The notes: a model not told the origin generated them from the sequence alone. Numbered from the stretch's first letter, positions 54,344-64,000 are shown. The stretch: DNA of 64,000 nucleotides from DASWJZ01 sp963720705 (GCA_963720705.1 CAVRGJ010000015.1:1-64000); one strand, 5' to 3'. Made by a program: numbers and translations.

Positions 54344-55183
54344 ATGACCGGGGTGAGAACGGTTTTTGCCGTTGTTCCCGCGGCGGCTGCTGCCGAGGGT
54401 GCCGTCGCGGCCTTTCAGGCGCTTCCGCTTGCCGACAATGCGCGTTTGGTCGGGCTCCATGTCGCGCCGCTCGCGATTACGTATGGTCTTGCCACCGACA
54501 TGGCGCTCGCCTCCTTCATCGAGGCGCAAATGGCCGCCGCCGACGACGAGCGGAAGGCGGCGGAAGCAGCTTTCGCCGGCGCCGCCAAGAAGGCCGGCAT
54601 CGCCTTTGAGTGGCGGGCCGAAAAATCGCCCGACAACCTCGTATCGCCACACGCCGGCGCGATGTCGCGCGCCGCGGACTTGGTCCTCTGCCCACAGCTC
54701 CCGAACGAAGCCTCCATCGGCCGGCATCAGCTTGAGGAGGTGGTGTTCACCTCCGGGCGCCCGGTGATCGGGCTCCCCGCAGGCTGGTCGTTCCGCAAGC
54801 TCGGCAACCGCGTGCTCATCGCCTGGGACGGCGGCCGTGAAGCGGCGCGTGCCGTGTTCGACGCGTTGCCGATCCTGGTTGGCGCAGAAGCGATCCGCAT
54901 CGTCTCCGTGCAGGGACTCGTCAGCGACCCGGTGCGCCAGTTCACGCCCGGCGACGACATCGCAGCAACGCTCTCGCGCCACGGTGTGCGCGTGGAGACG
55001 GCGATGGTCAGTGCCACCCACCGCAACGTCCGCGATGAGCTCAAGGCGCAGGCGCTCGATTTTGCCGCCGATCTAGCAGTGATGGGGTGCTACGGGCATT
55101 CGCGCATCCGCGAGCGCATCCTTGGCGGCGTTTCGCGCAGCATGCTAAGGGAAATCCCGTTTCCGCTCCTGCTCGCCAATTGA
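54344..55183 (+). CDS. Tandem universal stress protein (UspA family)
   Basis: A 279-residue protein with two Usp-like halves. The second half has the nucleotide-binding LAVMGCYGHSRIRERILGGVSRSML motif (MGCYGHSR, GGVSRSML) and ends PFPLLLAN. The first half is degenerate. It lies 22 bases after fixK and 12 before the P-type ATPase, so the three are likely one operon. Usp proteins of this kind are often induced under low oxygen. Confidence 0.85.
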   Translation: MTGVRTVFAVVPAAAAAEGAVAAFQALPLADNARLVGLHVAPLAITYGLATDMALASFIEAQMAAADDERKAAEAAFAGAAKKAGIAFEWRAEKSPDNLVSPHAGAMSRAADLVLCPQLPNEASIGRHQLEEVVFTSGRPVIGLPAGWSFRKLGNRVLIAWDGGREAARAVFDALPILVGAEAIRIVSVQGLVSDPVRQFTPGDDIAATLSRHGVRVETAMVSATHRNVRDELKAQALDFAADLAVMGCYGHSRIRERILGGVSRSMLREIPFPLLLAN

Positions 55184-55195
55184 CGGGAAAGCACG

Positions 55196-57986
55196 ATGGT
55201 GCTCGACGGCTCGGCCGATCGGCTGCGCCCATCCGAGCCGCTGCCGCCTGAGCCGGATCGCGGCGCCGCCGCCGTCTCCTCAAGCGGCCGCGTGGCGTGG
55301 CATTCGTTGTCGGCCGAGGCGGTCGTAAAGCGGCTCTCGACTGCGGGCGCAGGGCTCTCGGCGGCGGAAGCCGAGGCACGACTTCAAAAGTACGGTCCGA
55401 ACGCGCTTCCTGAGCCGCCACGCCGCACGGTGCTCGGCATTTTCCTGGGACAGCTTAAGAGCCCGCTCGTCTATCTGCTGCTTGCCGCGGCGGCGGTATC
55501 GATCGCGCTCGGCGAGTTCGCCGACGCATGGTTCATCGGCGCCGTCCTCGTCTTGAACTCCGCGATCGGCGGCACGCAGGAATGGCGTGCCGAGATTAAC
55601 ACTGCCGCGCTTCGCTCTTCGATCACGGCGACGAGCCGTGTGCTGCGCGACGGCGCGGTCAAGCTGATCGAAAGCGGCGGTCTCGTGCCGGGCGACGTAG
55701 TGCTGCTCGAAGCCGGCGACCGCGTGCCCGCCGACGCGCGCCTTCTCCAGGCGTTCGACGCAAGAGCGGACGAATCGGCGCTGACCGGCGAATCCTACGC
55801 GGTTGAGAAGTCCGCGCGCCAGGAGCTTGAGCCGGAGACGCCGGTCGCCGACCGCTCGACCATGGTGCACGCCGGCACCAGCGTGCTGACCGGGCGCTCC
55901 GAGGCCGTGGTGATCGCGACCGGGGTCGAGACGGAGATCGGCCGGATCGCGCGCGAGCTTGCCAAGGCCGCGCCGCCGCCACCGCTGACGCAACGGCTCG
56001 AGCGGTTCAGCCGCAAGCTCGGGCTGATCGTGATCGGGATGATGGCCCTCATCATCGCCGGCCAGCTCTTCAACGGGGCGTCGCTGCGCGAGACCTTTTT
56101 CGTTGCGGTGGCGCTTGCCGTCGCCGCCATTCCGGAGGGCTTGCCCGTTGCCGTGACGGTGGCGCTCTCGATCGCGACGCGGCGCATGGCACGTCGCAAC
56201 GTCATCGTCCGCCACCTCCCGGCCGTGGAGGGGCTCGGGTCCTGCACGGTGGTGGCAAGCGACAAGACCGGCACGCTCACCGCCAACGCGCTGACCGCCA
56301 AGCGCCTTTGGCTTCCCGATTTCGGCGAGGCGCAGGTCGGAGGCGAGGGATACGATGCGCGCGGCGACTTCCACTTCGATGCCGCGGAGGCCGGCGCCGC
56401 CGGCCTGCCGGCGATTGCGGAAGCGGCCGTCTCGGCGACGCTCTGCAACGATGCGACCTACCATCCTGCCGGCGGCGATTCGGGACGAAGCGGCGACACG
56501 CTCGACGTGGCGCTCCTCGTGCTCGCGGTGAAGGCCGGACTTCAGCTCCCGAATATTCGCGCCGGGGCCGCGCGCATCGGCGAAATCCCCTTCGCGGCGG
56601 AGCGGCGCTTCGCCGCCACGCTGAACACGCACCACGACGGCCTCAGGCTGCATGCCAAGGGCGCGCCCGAAGTCATCTTGCCGCTTTGCGAAAACGGCGG
56701 CGCGGATGCGCATCTTGCGGCAGAGCGCATGGCCGAGGAGGGGCTGCGCGTGCTCGCCATTGCGGCGAAGGCGGTGACGCACGAGGGGCCGTTCGCGACG
56801 TCGGATATCGAGGCGGAGCTTGGCGGGCTCAGGCTGCTCGGGCTCGTCGGATTCATCGATCCGCTCCGGCCCGAGGCGCGCGAAGCGGTGGCAGCGTGCC
56901 GGCACGCGGGAGTTCTCGGTCAGGATGGTGACCGGCGACCATCCGGTGACCGCGCTTGCCATCGCGCGCGAGCTCGGGCTCGCGGAGGACATGAGCGAGG
57001 TGACGACCGGCCGCGAGATCGTGGCGCTCGCTGCGTCGCCGGAGGAGCGCCGAGCGCGGCTTGCGGAGGCCAAGGTCTTCGCGCGCGTCGAGCCGACGCA
57101 GAAGGTGGATATCGTCGAGGCGCTGAAAGCCGCCGGCCACATCGTCGCCATGACCGGCGACGGCGTGAACGACGCGCCGGCGCTTCGGCGCTCCGATCTC
57201 GGCGTCGCCATGGGAAAGAGCGGTACCGACGTCGCCCGCGACGCCGCCGACCTCGTCATCGCCGACGACAATTTCGCCTCCGTCGTCGCCGGCATCCAGG
57301 AGGGGCGCGCCGCTTACGCCAACATCCGCAAGGTCATCTACCTCCTGGTCTCCACCGGCGCGGCGGAGGTGGTGATCTTCCTGCTCGCGACGCTCACCGC
57401 CCAGCCGCTGCCCTTGAGCGCCGTGCAACTCCTGTGGCTGAACCTCGTGACGAATGGCGGGCAGGACGTGGCGCTCGCGTTCGAGGGGCGTGAGGACGGA
57501 CTGCTGCGCCGCGGCCCGCGCCCGGTGAACGAGCCGATCTTCGACCGGCTGATGATCGCGGAAAACGTGGTCTCGGGCCTGGCGATGGGGGGAATAAGCT
57601 TCGCCTTCTTCGTGTGGGCGCTGTCTCAGGGCTGGAGCGAGTATGACGCGCGCAACGCGCTTCTCTTCCTGCTCGTGCTGTTCGAGAACGTGCAGGTCTT
57701 CAACTGCCGGTCCGAAACGCGTTCCGCCTTCCGCATCCCGTTTTCCAACAACTGGCCGGTGGTGATCTCGGTCGTCGGCGCGCAGGCGGTCCATATCGGC
57801 GCCGCCTTCGTCCCCGGCATCAGCGACGTGCTTCAGATGCACCCGATCTCGGTTGAGCTCTGGCTGGCGCTGGTACCGATTGCGCTGTCGCTGCTTCTGG
57901 TGATGGAGTTCTTCAAGCTCGCGTGGCGCGGATATGCGGGAACCGGCGCGGAACCTCAGGGCGAACGCACGGAGACGACGCGGTAG
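55196..57986 (+). pseudogene. Cation-transporting P-type ATPase (Ca2+-ATPase-like), frameshifted
   Basis: A P-type ATPase of about 930 residues of subclass II. Visible are an N-terminal cation-ATPase domain, the dephosphorylation motif LTGES, PEGLP at about residue 313 (membrane helix 4, typical of Ca2+-type pumps), phosphorylation motif DKTGTLT with Asp356, and in the second frame TGDHPVTA and MTGDGVNDAPAL followed by the C-terminal membrane helices. The frames join near 56908-56913; removing one base gives HAGFSVRMVTGDHP. Its position after fixK and usp fits FixK-dependent expression. The transported ion is not certain. Confidence 0.86.
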
Positions 57987-58339
57987 GTATGCATGTGGCC
58001 GTGCTCGTCGCGGATCGAAACGTATTCGCCGAGCGCGAATTGCTCGCTGCCGAGATGGTAGGCGTTCTCGTCGTCGCTCGTTATGTCCTGATCGTAGTCG
58101 AAATACCAGGCGCCGCCGGGCTTCCTTGCGAGCCGCCCGACCATGTCGTTTTCGCCCTCGCGGAAACGATGCACGCGGCAAAGCTCCTTGTGCTTCCGCC
58201 AAAGCTCCGGCGATAGCCGGCGGTTGTCGTCGAGCGGCGCCAGGAGATCGTAGCCGGTCGCGTTGCTCCCTTCCGGATGGCCGGGCTCGCGGGCGAGTTC
58301 CAGGCGAATCTGGCGGAATTCGGGGGGCAGAGAGGACAT
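57956..58339 (-). CDS. Conserved hypothetical protein, possibly FixK-controlled
   Basis: A 127-residue soluble protein of no recognised family: MSSLPPEFRQIRLELAREPGHPEG, then a compact Trp/Tyr/Asp-rich region (WRKHKELCRVHRFREGENDM, WYFDYDQD) and a C-terminal beta-rich piece (EYVSIRDEHGHMHTYRVVSV). ATG 58339 has AAGGAA upstream. A FixK-type box centred at 58400.5 would sit about 41 bases upstream of a start point near 58359, the geometry of FNR-activated promoters. It overlaps the P-type ATPase end by 31 bases on the other strand. Confidence 0.65.
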   Translation of the reverse strand: MSSLPPEFRQIRLELAREPGHPEGSNATGYDLLAPLDDNRRLSPELWRKHKELCRVHRFREGENDMVGRLARKPGGAWYFDYDQDITSDDENAYHLGSEQFALGEYVSIRDEHGHMHTYRVVSVRSP

Positions 58340-58393
58340 GCGTTCGTTCCTTGATGCTCTAGCTAAACCTTAGTTCGGGGCGGGGCATTCCCA

Positions 58394-58407
58394 TTGATCG
58401 GCGTCAA
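58394..58407. promoter_or_regulatory. FixK/FNR-type box, TTGATCGGCGTCAA
   Basis: Fits TTG(A/C)-N6-(T/G)CAA exactly and TTGAT-N4-ATCAA with one mismatch. It lies between the divergent small hypothetical gene (start 58339) and the LysR gene (start 58470). A -10-like TAAGGT on the minus strand (58367-58372) fits activation of the small gene. No -10 is seen towards the LysR gene. Confidence 0.6.
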
Positions 58408-58469
58408 TTCGGCGAGCCGGTCAAGGGGGAGGGGGCCGCGCAGGTCCGGAAGTGTTGTAAGCTCGGAGG

Positions 58470-59363
58470 ATGATCGACAAGCTCGAATTCCTGCTGGCGC
58501 TCGCCAAGGAGCAGCATTTCGGGCGCGCGGCGGAGGCCTGCGGCGTGTCGCAGCCGACGCTCTCGGCGGGGATCAAAAGCCTCGAGGACACGCTCGGCGT
58601 CCTCCTCGTGCAGCGCGGCTCGCGTTTCGGCTCTTTTACACCGGAGGGCGAGCGCGTGCTCGGCTGGGCGCGGCGCATCGTCGGCGACAGCCGGGCGCTC
58701 CGCCAGGACATCGAATTGTTGAAGCATGGCCTTTCGGGGCATCTCAAGATCGCCGCGATCCCAACCGCGCTCGCTATCGTCGCCGACGTGACCACGCCAT
58801 ACCGCGAGAGGCACCCGAACGTGCGCTTCACCATCCTGTCGCGGAACTCGATCGAAGTTCTGGCGATGCTTGAGAATCTCGAGATCGACGCCGGCATCAC
58901 CTATCTCGACAACGAGCCGCTCGGCCGCGTCAACTCGGTGCCGATCTATGAGGAGCGCTACCGCCTCGTCACGTCCGTGGAAGGCCCGTTCGGCGACCGC
59001 GAGAGCGTGACCTGGGCGGAGGTCGGCACGGTGCCGCTCTGCCTCTTGACCCCCGACATGCAGAACCGGCGCATCATCGACGCACTGCTCGTCGCCGCCG
59101 GCGCGCGCCCGCAAACGACGCTCGAATCGAACTCCATGATCGTGCTCTATTCGCACGTCAGGACCGGGCGCTGGGCGAGCGTCATGCCGGAAAAGCTCGC
59201 CTCGACGCTTGGCCTGACCGACCGCGTGCGCGCCATCCCGATTGTCGAGCCGGACGCCACCCACACCGTCGGCCTCGTCGTGCCGCACCGCGAGCCGATG
59301 ACGCCGCTCGCCCTGGCGCTCGTCGCGGAGGTCAGGAAGGTTGCCGCAACGTCGCTCAACTGA
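58470..59363 (+). CDS. LysR-family regulator of formate dehydrogenase
   Basis: A 297-residue LysR protein. The N-terminal helix-turn-helix is LEFLLALAKEQHFGRAAEACGVSQPTLSAGIKSLE (from residue 4, in parts HFGRAAEACGVS and PTLSAGIKSLE), followed by the substrate-binding domain from about residue 90. It lies 113 bases before fdsG on the same strand. LysR genes next to fds operons are known in several proteobacteria, so it probably controls fdsGBA, sensing formate or a related signal. Confidence 0.87.
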   Translation: MIDKLEFLLALAKEQHFGRAAEACGVSQPTLSAGIKSLEDTLGVLLVQRGSRFGSFTPEGERVLGWARRIVGDSRALRQDIELLKHGLSGHLKIAAIPTALAIVADVTTPYRERHPNVRFTILSRNSIEVLAMLENLEIDAGITYLDNEPLGRVNSVPIYEERYRLVTSVEGPFGDRESVTWAEVGTVPLCLLTPDMQNRRIIDALLVAAGARPQTTLESNSMIVLYSHVRTGRWASVMPEKLASTLGLTDRVRAIPIVEPDATHTVGLVVPHREPMTPLALALVAEVRKVAATSLN

Positions 59364-59383
59364 GGCTCGAAAGACGGCGGATC

Positions 59384-59400
59384 GATAGAAATATCCTATC
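59384..59400. promoter_or_regulatory. Candidate LysR-binding palindrome upstream of fdsG
   Basis: GATAG (59384-59388) and CTATC (59396-59400) form an interrupted palindrome with a 7-base centre, matching the LysR ATAG/T-N11-A type. Extended by four bases on each side it still matches at 8 of 9 positions per arm. It lies 77 bases before fdsG. A second inverted repeat, TTGATC / GATCAA (59446-59466, 9-base gap), lies nearer to the start. Confidence 0.5.
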
Positions 59401-59476
59401 AATCGACCGTCTAGCTTTATTGATTTCATGCCGATTTTCGTGCTTTTGATCGGCTTCTACGATCAAGGACCGCCAA

Positions 59477-59944
59477 ATGTCGGGCGATAGCCACGACGCG
59501 CTCGTTCGCGAGATCATCGACGCACATAGAGGCGTCGAGGGCGCGGCGCTGCCCATCCTGAACAAGGTGCAGGAGGCGCTCGGCTACGTGCCGGACTCTG
59601 CCCTGCCGATCGTCGCTAAGGCGCTCAACATCTCGCGCGCCGAGGTCTATGGCATCGTCACCTTCTATCACGACTACCGCCGCGAGCCGGCCGGCCGCCA
59701 CGTCGTGAAGCTCTGCCGCGCCGAAGCCTGCCAGTCGATGGGCGGACGCGAGGTGGCGGAGCAGATGCGCGAGCGCCTCGGCGTCGACTTCGGCGAGACG
59801 TCGCCCGACGGCCGGGTGACGCTCGAAGCCGTCTATTGCCTCGGGCTCTGCGCCTGTGCCCCGTCGGCGATGATCGACGGTGAGGTGGTTGGCCGCATCG
59901 ATCACGAAAAGGCCGAGCAGATCGCCGCGGAGGTCAACCGATGA
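59477..59944 (+). CDS. fdsG: NAD-dependent formate dehydrogenase gamma subunit (NuoE-like)
   Basis: A 155-residue NuoE-like thioredoxin-fold subunit. Its [2Fe-2S] cluster is bound by Cys80, Cys85, Cys121 and Cys125 (LCRAEACQSMGG, YCLGLCACAPS). ISRAEVYGIVTFYHDYR near residue 52 is family-typical. It hands electrons between the flavin and the other Fe-S clusters of the soluble formate dehydrogenase complex. The stop overlaps the fdsB start by four bases. Confidence 0.92.
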   Translation: MSGDSHDALVREIIDAHRGVEGAALPILNKVQEALGYVPDSALPIVAKALNISRAEVYGIVTFYHDYRREPAGRHVVKLCRAEACQSMGGREVAEQMRERLGVDFGETSPDGRVTLEAVYCLGLCACAPSAMIDGEVVGRIDHEKAEQIAAEVNR

Positions 59945-61497
59945 CGACGCGCGTCTTTGTCCCGCGCGACGCCGGTGCGATCGCGGTCGGCGCTGAGCGC
60001 GTGGCGCAGGCGATCGAGCGCACCGCAGATGAGAACGGCGCGAAGGTCACGATCGTGCGGAACGGCTCGCGCGGCCTCTATTGGCTGGAGCCGCTGGTCG
60101 AGGTCGAGACGAAATCCGGCCGCGTCGCCTATGGGCCGGTCGCGCCGGAGGACGTGAAGGGGCTTTTCGATAACGGCTTCCTCGACGGAAAACCCGGCCC
60201 GCTCTTCCTCGGACCGACGGAAGAGATTCCGTTCCTGAAACGCCAGACGCGACTCACCTTCGCGCGCTGCGGCGTCGTCGATCCGCGCTCGCTCGATGAC
60301 TACCGCGCGCACGAGGGGATGAAGGGCCTCGAGCGCGCGCTCAAGACGCAGCCGGCCGAGATCGTCGAACAGGTGAAGGCGTCGGGATTGCGCGGCCGCG
60401 GCGGCGCCGGCTTCCCGACCGGCATCAAGTGGGAGACGGCGCTGAAGGCGCCGGCAGAGCAGAAATACGTCGTCTGCAACGCCGACGAGGGCGACAGCGG
60501 CACCTTCGCCGACCGCATGATCATGGAGGGCGACCCCTTCCTATTGATCGAAGGCATGACCATCGCCGGCCTTGCGATCGGCGCGACCAAGGGCTTCGTC
60601 TACCTCCGCTCCGAATATCCGCATGCCGAGATCGCGATGAACGCGGCGATTGCCACGGCGCGGCGCGCCGGGCTGCTCGGCGACAACGTCGGCGGCTCCG
60701 GCAAAGCCTTCGACATGGAAGTCAGGATGGGCGCCGGCGCCTACGTCTGCGGCGAGGAGACCGCGCTTCTCGACAGCCTGGAAGGCAAGCGCGGGCAGGT
60801 GCGTGCCAAGCCGCCGTTGCCAGCGCACAAGGGCCTCTTCGCGAAGCCGACCATCATCAACAATGTGCTCTCCTTCGCCGCCGTCCCCTTCATCATGGCG
60901 GAGGGCGCGGAGAAATATCGCGACTACGGCATGGGCCGCTCGCGCGGCACGATGCCGATCCAACTTGCCGGCAACATCAAGCACGGCGGGCTTTTCGAGA
61001 CGGCGTTCGGCGTGACGCTCGGCGAGCTCGTGAACGACATCGGCGGAGGGACCGCAAGCGGCCGTCCGGTGCGAGCCGTGCAGGTGGGCGGGCCGCTCGG
61101 CGCCTATTTCCCGCCGTCGCTCTTCGACACGCCCTTCGACTACGAGGCGTTCACCGCCAAGGACGGGCTGATCGGCCACGGCGGCGTCGTCGTCTTCGAC
61201 GATACGGTCGACATGGCCGAACAGGCGCGCTTCGCCTTCGAGTTCTGCGCGATCGAATCCTGCGGCAAGTGCACGCCGTGCCGAATCGGTGCGGTGCGCG
61301 GCGCCGAGGTGATCGACCGCATCGTCGCCGGCGAGGGCGTCGCGGAAAATCTCGCGCTCGTCACCGACCTTTGCGAGACGATGAAATTCGGATCACTCTG
61401 CGCGCTCGGCGGGTTTACCCCCTTTCCGGTGATGAGCGCGCTGACGCATTTCCCGGAGGATTTTCGTCCGTCGCCCGTCGCCCGGGCCGCGGAGTAG
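59941..61497 (+). CDS. fdsB: NAD-dependent formate dehydrogenase beta subunit (NuoF-like)
   Basis: A 518-residue NuoF-like diaphorase subunit that reduces NAD+. The N-terminal region is a thioredoxin-like extension. GRGGAGFPTGIKW near residue 151 binds NADH, CNADEGDSGTF near 179 and GAGAYVCGEETALLDSLEG near 264 bind FMN, and ESCGKCTPCRIG (Cys441, 444, 447) with a later Cys in SLCALG bind the [4Fe-4S] cluster. ATG 59941 overlaps fdsG by four bases. Confidence 0.93.
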   Translation: MTTRVFVPRDAGAIAVGAERVAQAIERTADENGAKVTIVRNGSRGLYWLEPLVEVETKSGRVAYGPVAPEDVKGLFDNGFLDGKPGPLFLGPTEEIPFLKRQTRLTFARCGVVDPRSLDDYRAHEGMKGLERALKTQPAEIVEQVKASGLRGRGGAGFPTGIKWETALKAPAEQKYVVCNADEGDSGTFADRMIMEGDPFLLIEGMTIAGLAIGATKGFVYLRSEYPHAEIAMNAAIATARRAGLLGDNVGGSGKAFDMEVRMGAGAYVCGEETALLDSLEGKRGQVRAKPPLPAHKGLFAKPTIINNVLSFAAVPFIMAEGAEKYRDYGMGRSRGTMPIQLAGNIKHGGLFETAFGVTLGELVNDIGGGTASGRPVRAVQVGGPLGAYFPPSLFDTPFDYEAFTAKDGLIGHGGVVVFDDTVDMAEQARFAFEFCAIESCGKCTPCRIGAVRGAEVIDRIVAGEGVAENLALVTDLCETMKFGSLCALGGFTPFPVMSALTHFPEDFRPSPVARAAE

Positions 61498-61508
61498 GAG
61501 CGATAGCC

Positions 61509-64000
61509 ATGAACGCGCCGGCCGACATCACAACGCCGATCGAGCAGCCCGACTTCGGTACGCCGGCCTCGAAATCGGCAAAGGCGGTGACGCTGACCAT
61601 CGACGGTCGCGCCGTGACGGTCCCGGAAGGGACGTCGATCATGCGGGCGGCGTTGGAAGCCGGCTTGGAGATCCCGAAGCTCTGCGCCACCGACATGCTG
61701 GATGCCTTCGGCTCCTGCCGCGTCTGTCTGGTCGAGATCGAGGGGCGCGCGGGGACGCCGGCCTCCTGCACCACGCCGGTTGCCGAGGGAATCGTCGTCA
61801 AGACGCAGACCGAGCGGCTCGGCCGCATACGCAAGGGTGTGATGGAGCTTTACGTCTCCGACCATCCTCGCGGCTTCGCCATCGAGGCAGGTACCGGCGG
61901 GAGCGAGTTCGACAAGGTCGTGAAATCCGTCGGCTTGGCCGAGAACCGCTACGGCGCCGACGGCCGCAACCACGTGGCGCCGGGGAATGGCTCGCTCAAC
62001 ATCGACTACATCGCGCGCGACGAATCGAACCCGTATTTCACCTACGACCCCTCGCAGTGCATCGTCTGCTCGCGCTGTGTGCGCGCCTGCGAAGATGTCC
62101 AGGGCACCTTCGCGCTGACCATCGATGGCCGCGGTTTTGACAGCCGCGTGGCCGCAGGCATCTCGGAGACGTTTATCGCCTCCGAATGCGTGTCCTGCGG
62201 CGCCTGCGTGCAGGCCTGTCCAACCGACGCCCTGCGCGAGAAATCAGTGCTCGAGATGGGCCGGCCGACCCGCTCCGTGATCACGACCTGCGCCTATTGC
62301 GGCGTCGGTTGCACATTCAGGGCGGAAATACGCGGCTCGGCCGTGGTGCGCATGATGCCAGACAAGGCCGGCAAGGCGAACGAAGGCCATTCCTGCGTGA
62401 AGGGCCGCTTCGCCTGGGGCTACGCGACGCATAAAGACCGCATCACCAAGCCGATGATCCGCGCCAAGACCACCGATCCCTGGCGCGAGGTGAGCTGGGA
62501 AGAGGCGATTCCGCACACGGCTTCCGAGTTCAAGCGCCTGCAGAGCCACGTACGGGCGTGACGCCATCGGCGGCATCACATCGTCGCGCTGCACCAACGA
62601 GGAGACCTACCTCGTGCAGAAGCTGGTGCGCGCCGCCTTCAAGAACAACAACGTCGATACCTGCGCGCGGGTTTGTCATTCCCCCACGGGGTATGGCCTC
62701 AAATCGACCTTCGGCACCTCCGCCGGCACGCAGGACTTCGTGTCGGTCGAGAAGGCCGACGTCATCGTCGTGATCGGCGCCAACCCGACCGACGCGCATC
62801 CGGTCTTCGCCTCGCGCATGAAGAAGCGGCTTCGCGAGGGCGCGCGCCTGATCGTCATTGACCCGCGCAAGATCGATCTCGTCGAGACGCCGCACGTGAA
62901 GGCCGATCATCATCTGCAGCTGATGCCCGGCACCAACGTCGCCGTCATCAACGCGATGGCGCATGTCGTCGTCACAGAGGGCCTGATCGACGAGGCCTAT
63001 GTGCGCGAGCGCTGCGAGCTCGAAGATTTCCAAGGCTGGGCGAAGTTCATTGCCGAGGAGCGGAACTCGCCGGAAGCTCTGGAGAAAGAGACCGGCGTTC
63101 CGGCGGCGGAGGTGCGCGCCGCAGCGCGGCTCTACGCGACCGGCGGCAATTCCGCGATCTATTACGGCCTTGGTGTGACCGAGCATAGCCAGGGCTCGAC
63201 CATGGTCATGGGCATGGCGAACCTTGCGATGGCGACCGGCAATATCGGCAAGGAAGGCGTCGGCGTGAACCCGCTCAGGGGCCAGAACAACGTGCAGGGC
63301 GCCTGCGACATGGGCTCCTTCCCGCACGAGTTCCCGGGCTACCGCCACGTCGCCGACGACGCGGTCCGCCAAAGCTTCGAGGCGCTGTGGGGCTTGAACC
63401 TCTCCAATGAGCCGGGGCTGCGCATCCCGAACATGCTGGACGAGGCTGTCGACGGGAATTTCAAGGGTATCTACATCCAGGGCGAGGATATTGCCCAGTC
63501 CGATCCCGACACGCAGCACGTGACCGCCGGGCTTGCGGCAATGGAATGCGTCGTCGTGCACGACATCTTCCTGAACGAGACGGCGAAGTTCGCGCATGTC
63601 TTCCTGCCGGGGTCGTCGTTCCTGGAAAAGGACGGCACCTTCACCAACGCCGAGCGCCGCATCAGCCGCGTCCGCAAGGTGATCCCGCCGCTTTCCGGCT
63701 TGGCCGACTGGGAGGCGACGCAGGCGCTCTCAAACGCGCTCGGCTATCCGATGAACTATTCGCATCCCTCCGAGATCATGGACGAGATCGCGGCGCTGAC
63801 GCCGACCTTTAAGGGTGTCTCCTTCGACAAGATCGACAGGCTCGGCTCGGTGCAATGGCCGTGCAACGACAACGCACCGGAAGGCACGCCGGTCATGCAT
63901 GTCGGCAAGTTCGTGCGCGGCAAGGGTCGCTTCATGCTGACGGAGTTCGTGCCGACCGACGAGCGGACCGGCGCGCGCTTCCCGCTGATCCTGACGACGG
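61509..64000 (+). pseudogene. fdsA: NAD-dependent formate dehydrogenase alpha subunit, frameshifted and cut by window end
   Basis: The molybdenum catalytic subunit. The first frame shows a [2Fe-2S] domain (CATDMLDAFGSCRVC), two [4Fe-4S] motifs (CIVCSRCVRAC, CVSCGACVQACP) and CAYCGVGC of the molybdopterin domain, then stops at 62559-62561. The next frame continues at once with GRDAIGGITSSRCTNEETY and the Mo-ligand motif CARVCHSPTGYGL, a Cys rather than selenocysteine, and stays open to base 64000. One base must be removed near 62548-62551 (CACGTACGGG) to join them. Later fds genes would lie outside the window. Confidence 0.9.

Noticed and set aside
55280..57295. 671-codon open frame on the minus strand
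   Set aside because: It is antisense to the P-type ATPase, has no recognisable domain and an Arg/Gly/Ala-rich composition typical of a shadow frame in GC-rich DNA.
58470..59363. LysR gene as OxyR because of the ATAG-N7-CTAT site nearby
   Set aside because: The protein lacks the paired redox Cys residues of OxyR and sits next to formate dehydrogenase genes.
59446..59466. TTGATC-N9-GATCAA as an FNR/FixK box before fdsG
   Set aside because: The half-sites are too far apart; FNR-type boxes need TTGA-N6-TCAA.
60429..61508. Out-of-frame extension upstream of fdsA
   Set aside because: It overlaps fdsB in another frame and is Arg-rich without motifs; ATG 61509 has a ribosome-binding site and gives the family start.
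25509..62551. Programmed +1 frameshifting as the cause of the broken genes
   Set aside because: The sites share no slippery motif or structure and occur in unrelated genes not known for recoding; insertion error or recent mutation is simpler.

Overview
The window is GC-rich, densely coded DNA that looks like the chromosome of a free-living alphaproteobacterium, most likely in the Hyphomicrobiales/Rhizobiales. I infer this from a FixL-FixJ-FixK oxygen-sensing cascade with the FixL heme-PAS signature, a soluble FdsGBA-type NAD formate dehydrogenase behind a LysR regulator, many carbohydrate ABC importers of rhizobial type, and palindromic intergenic repeats typical of that order. The genus cannot be fixed from the sequence. 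I saw no rRNA, tRNA, IS element, prophage or CRISPR array.

Layout. 1-5.3 kb: tail of a YdcF-like protein, an IolE-like dehydratase divergent from a YdjC deacetylase, and a ribose-type sugar importer (binding protein, permease, one-domain ATPase). 5.3-7.8 kb: small unknown genes and an exported trypsin-like protease. 7.9-13.4 kb: a tight operon gnd-zwf-sugar kinase-GH15 glucoamylase, linking alpha-glucan breakdown to the oxidative pentose phosphate pathway. 13.4-16.1 kb: a Gfo/Idh/MocA dehydrogenase behind a promoter carrying two identical 12-bp palindromes, with a convergent LacI-family gene that has a near-copy of the palindrome upstream. 16.2-18.3 kb: a DegT aminotransferase and a HAD phosphatase. 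18.3-24.5 kb: a SorC regulator and a polyol-type importer with a short-chain dehydrogenase. 24.5-28 kb: broken kynureninase, a DUF3303 protein and a broken HD/LuxR regulator.

28-50 kb is a sugar-catabolic region: lactonase, sugar isomerase, three short-chain dehydrogenases, two importers without their own ATPase, CutC, an unrecognised TIM-barrel-like protein, an FGGY kinase, a BtpA-like protein, a polysaccharide deacetylase, a GDCCVxC protein, a cytosine-deaminase-like amidohydrolase, a questin-oxidase-like protein, a class III cyclase and one MalK-like ATPase that may energise both importers. 50-58.4 kb is a low-oxygen module: cytochrome c, K+ channel, lone receiver protein, FixJ, FixL, FixK, universal stress protein, P-type ATPase and a small protein, with two FixK/FNR-type boxes. 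58.4-64 kb holds the LysR gene and fdsG, fdsB and fdsA, the last running off the window.

Six otherwise well-conserved genes are interrupted by seven frameshifts. All have the same sign (one extra base), and most fall in short runs of one base. This points to insertion errors in the sequence or to very recent decay rather than to old pseudogenes.
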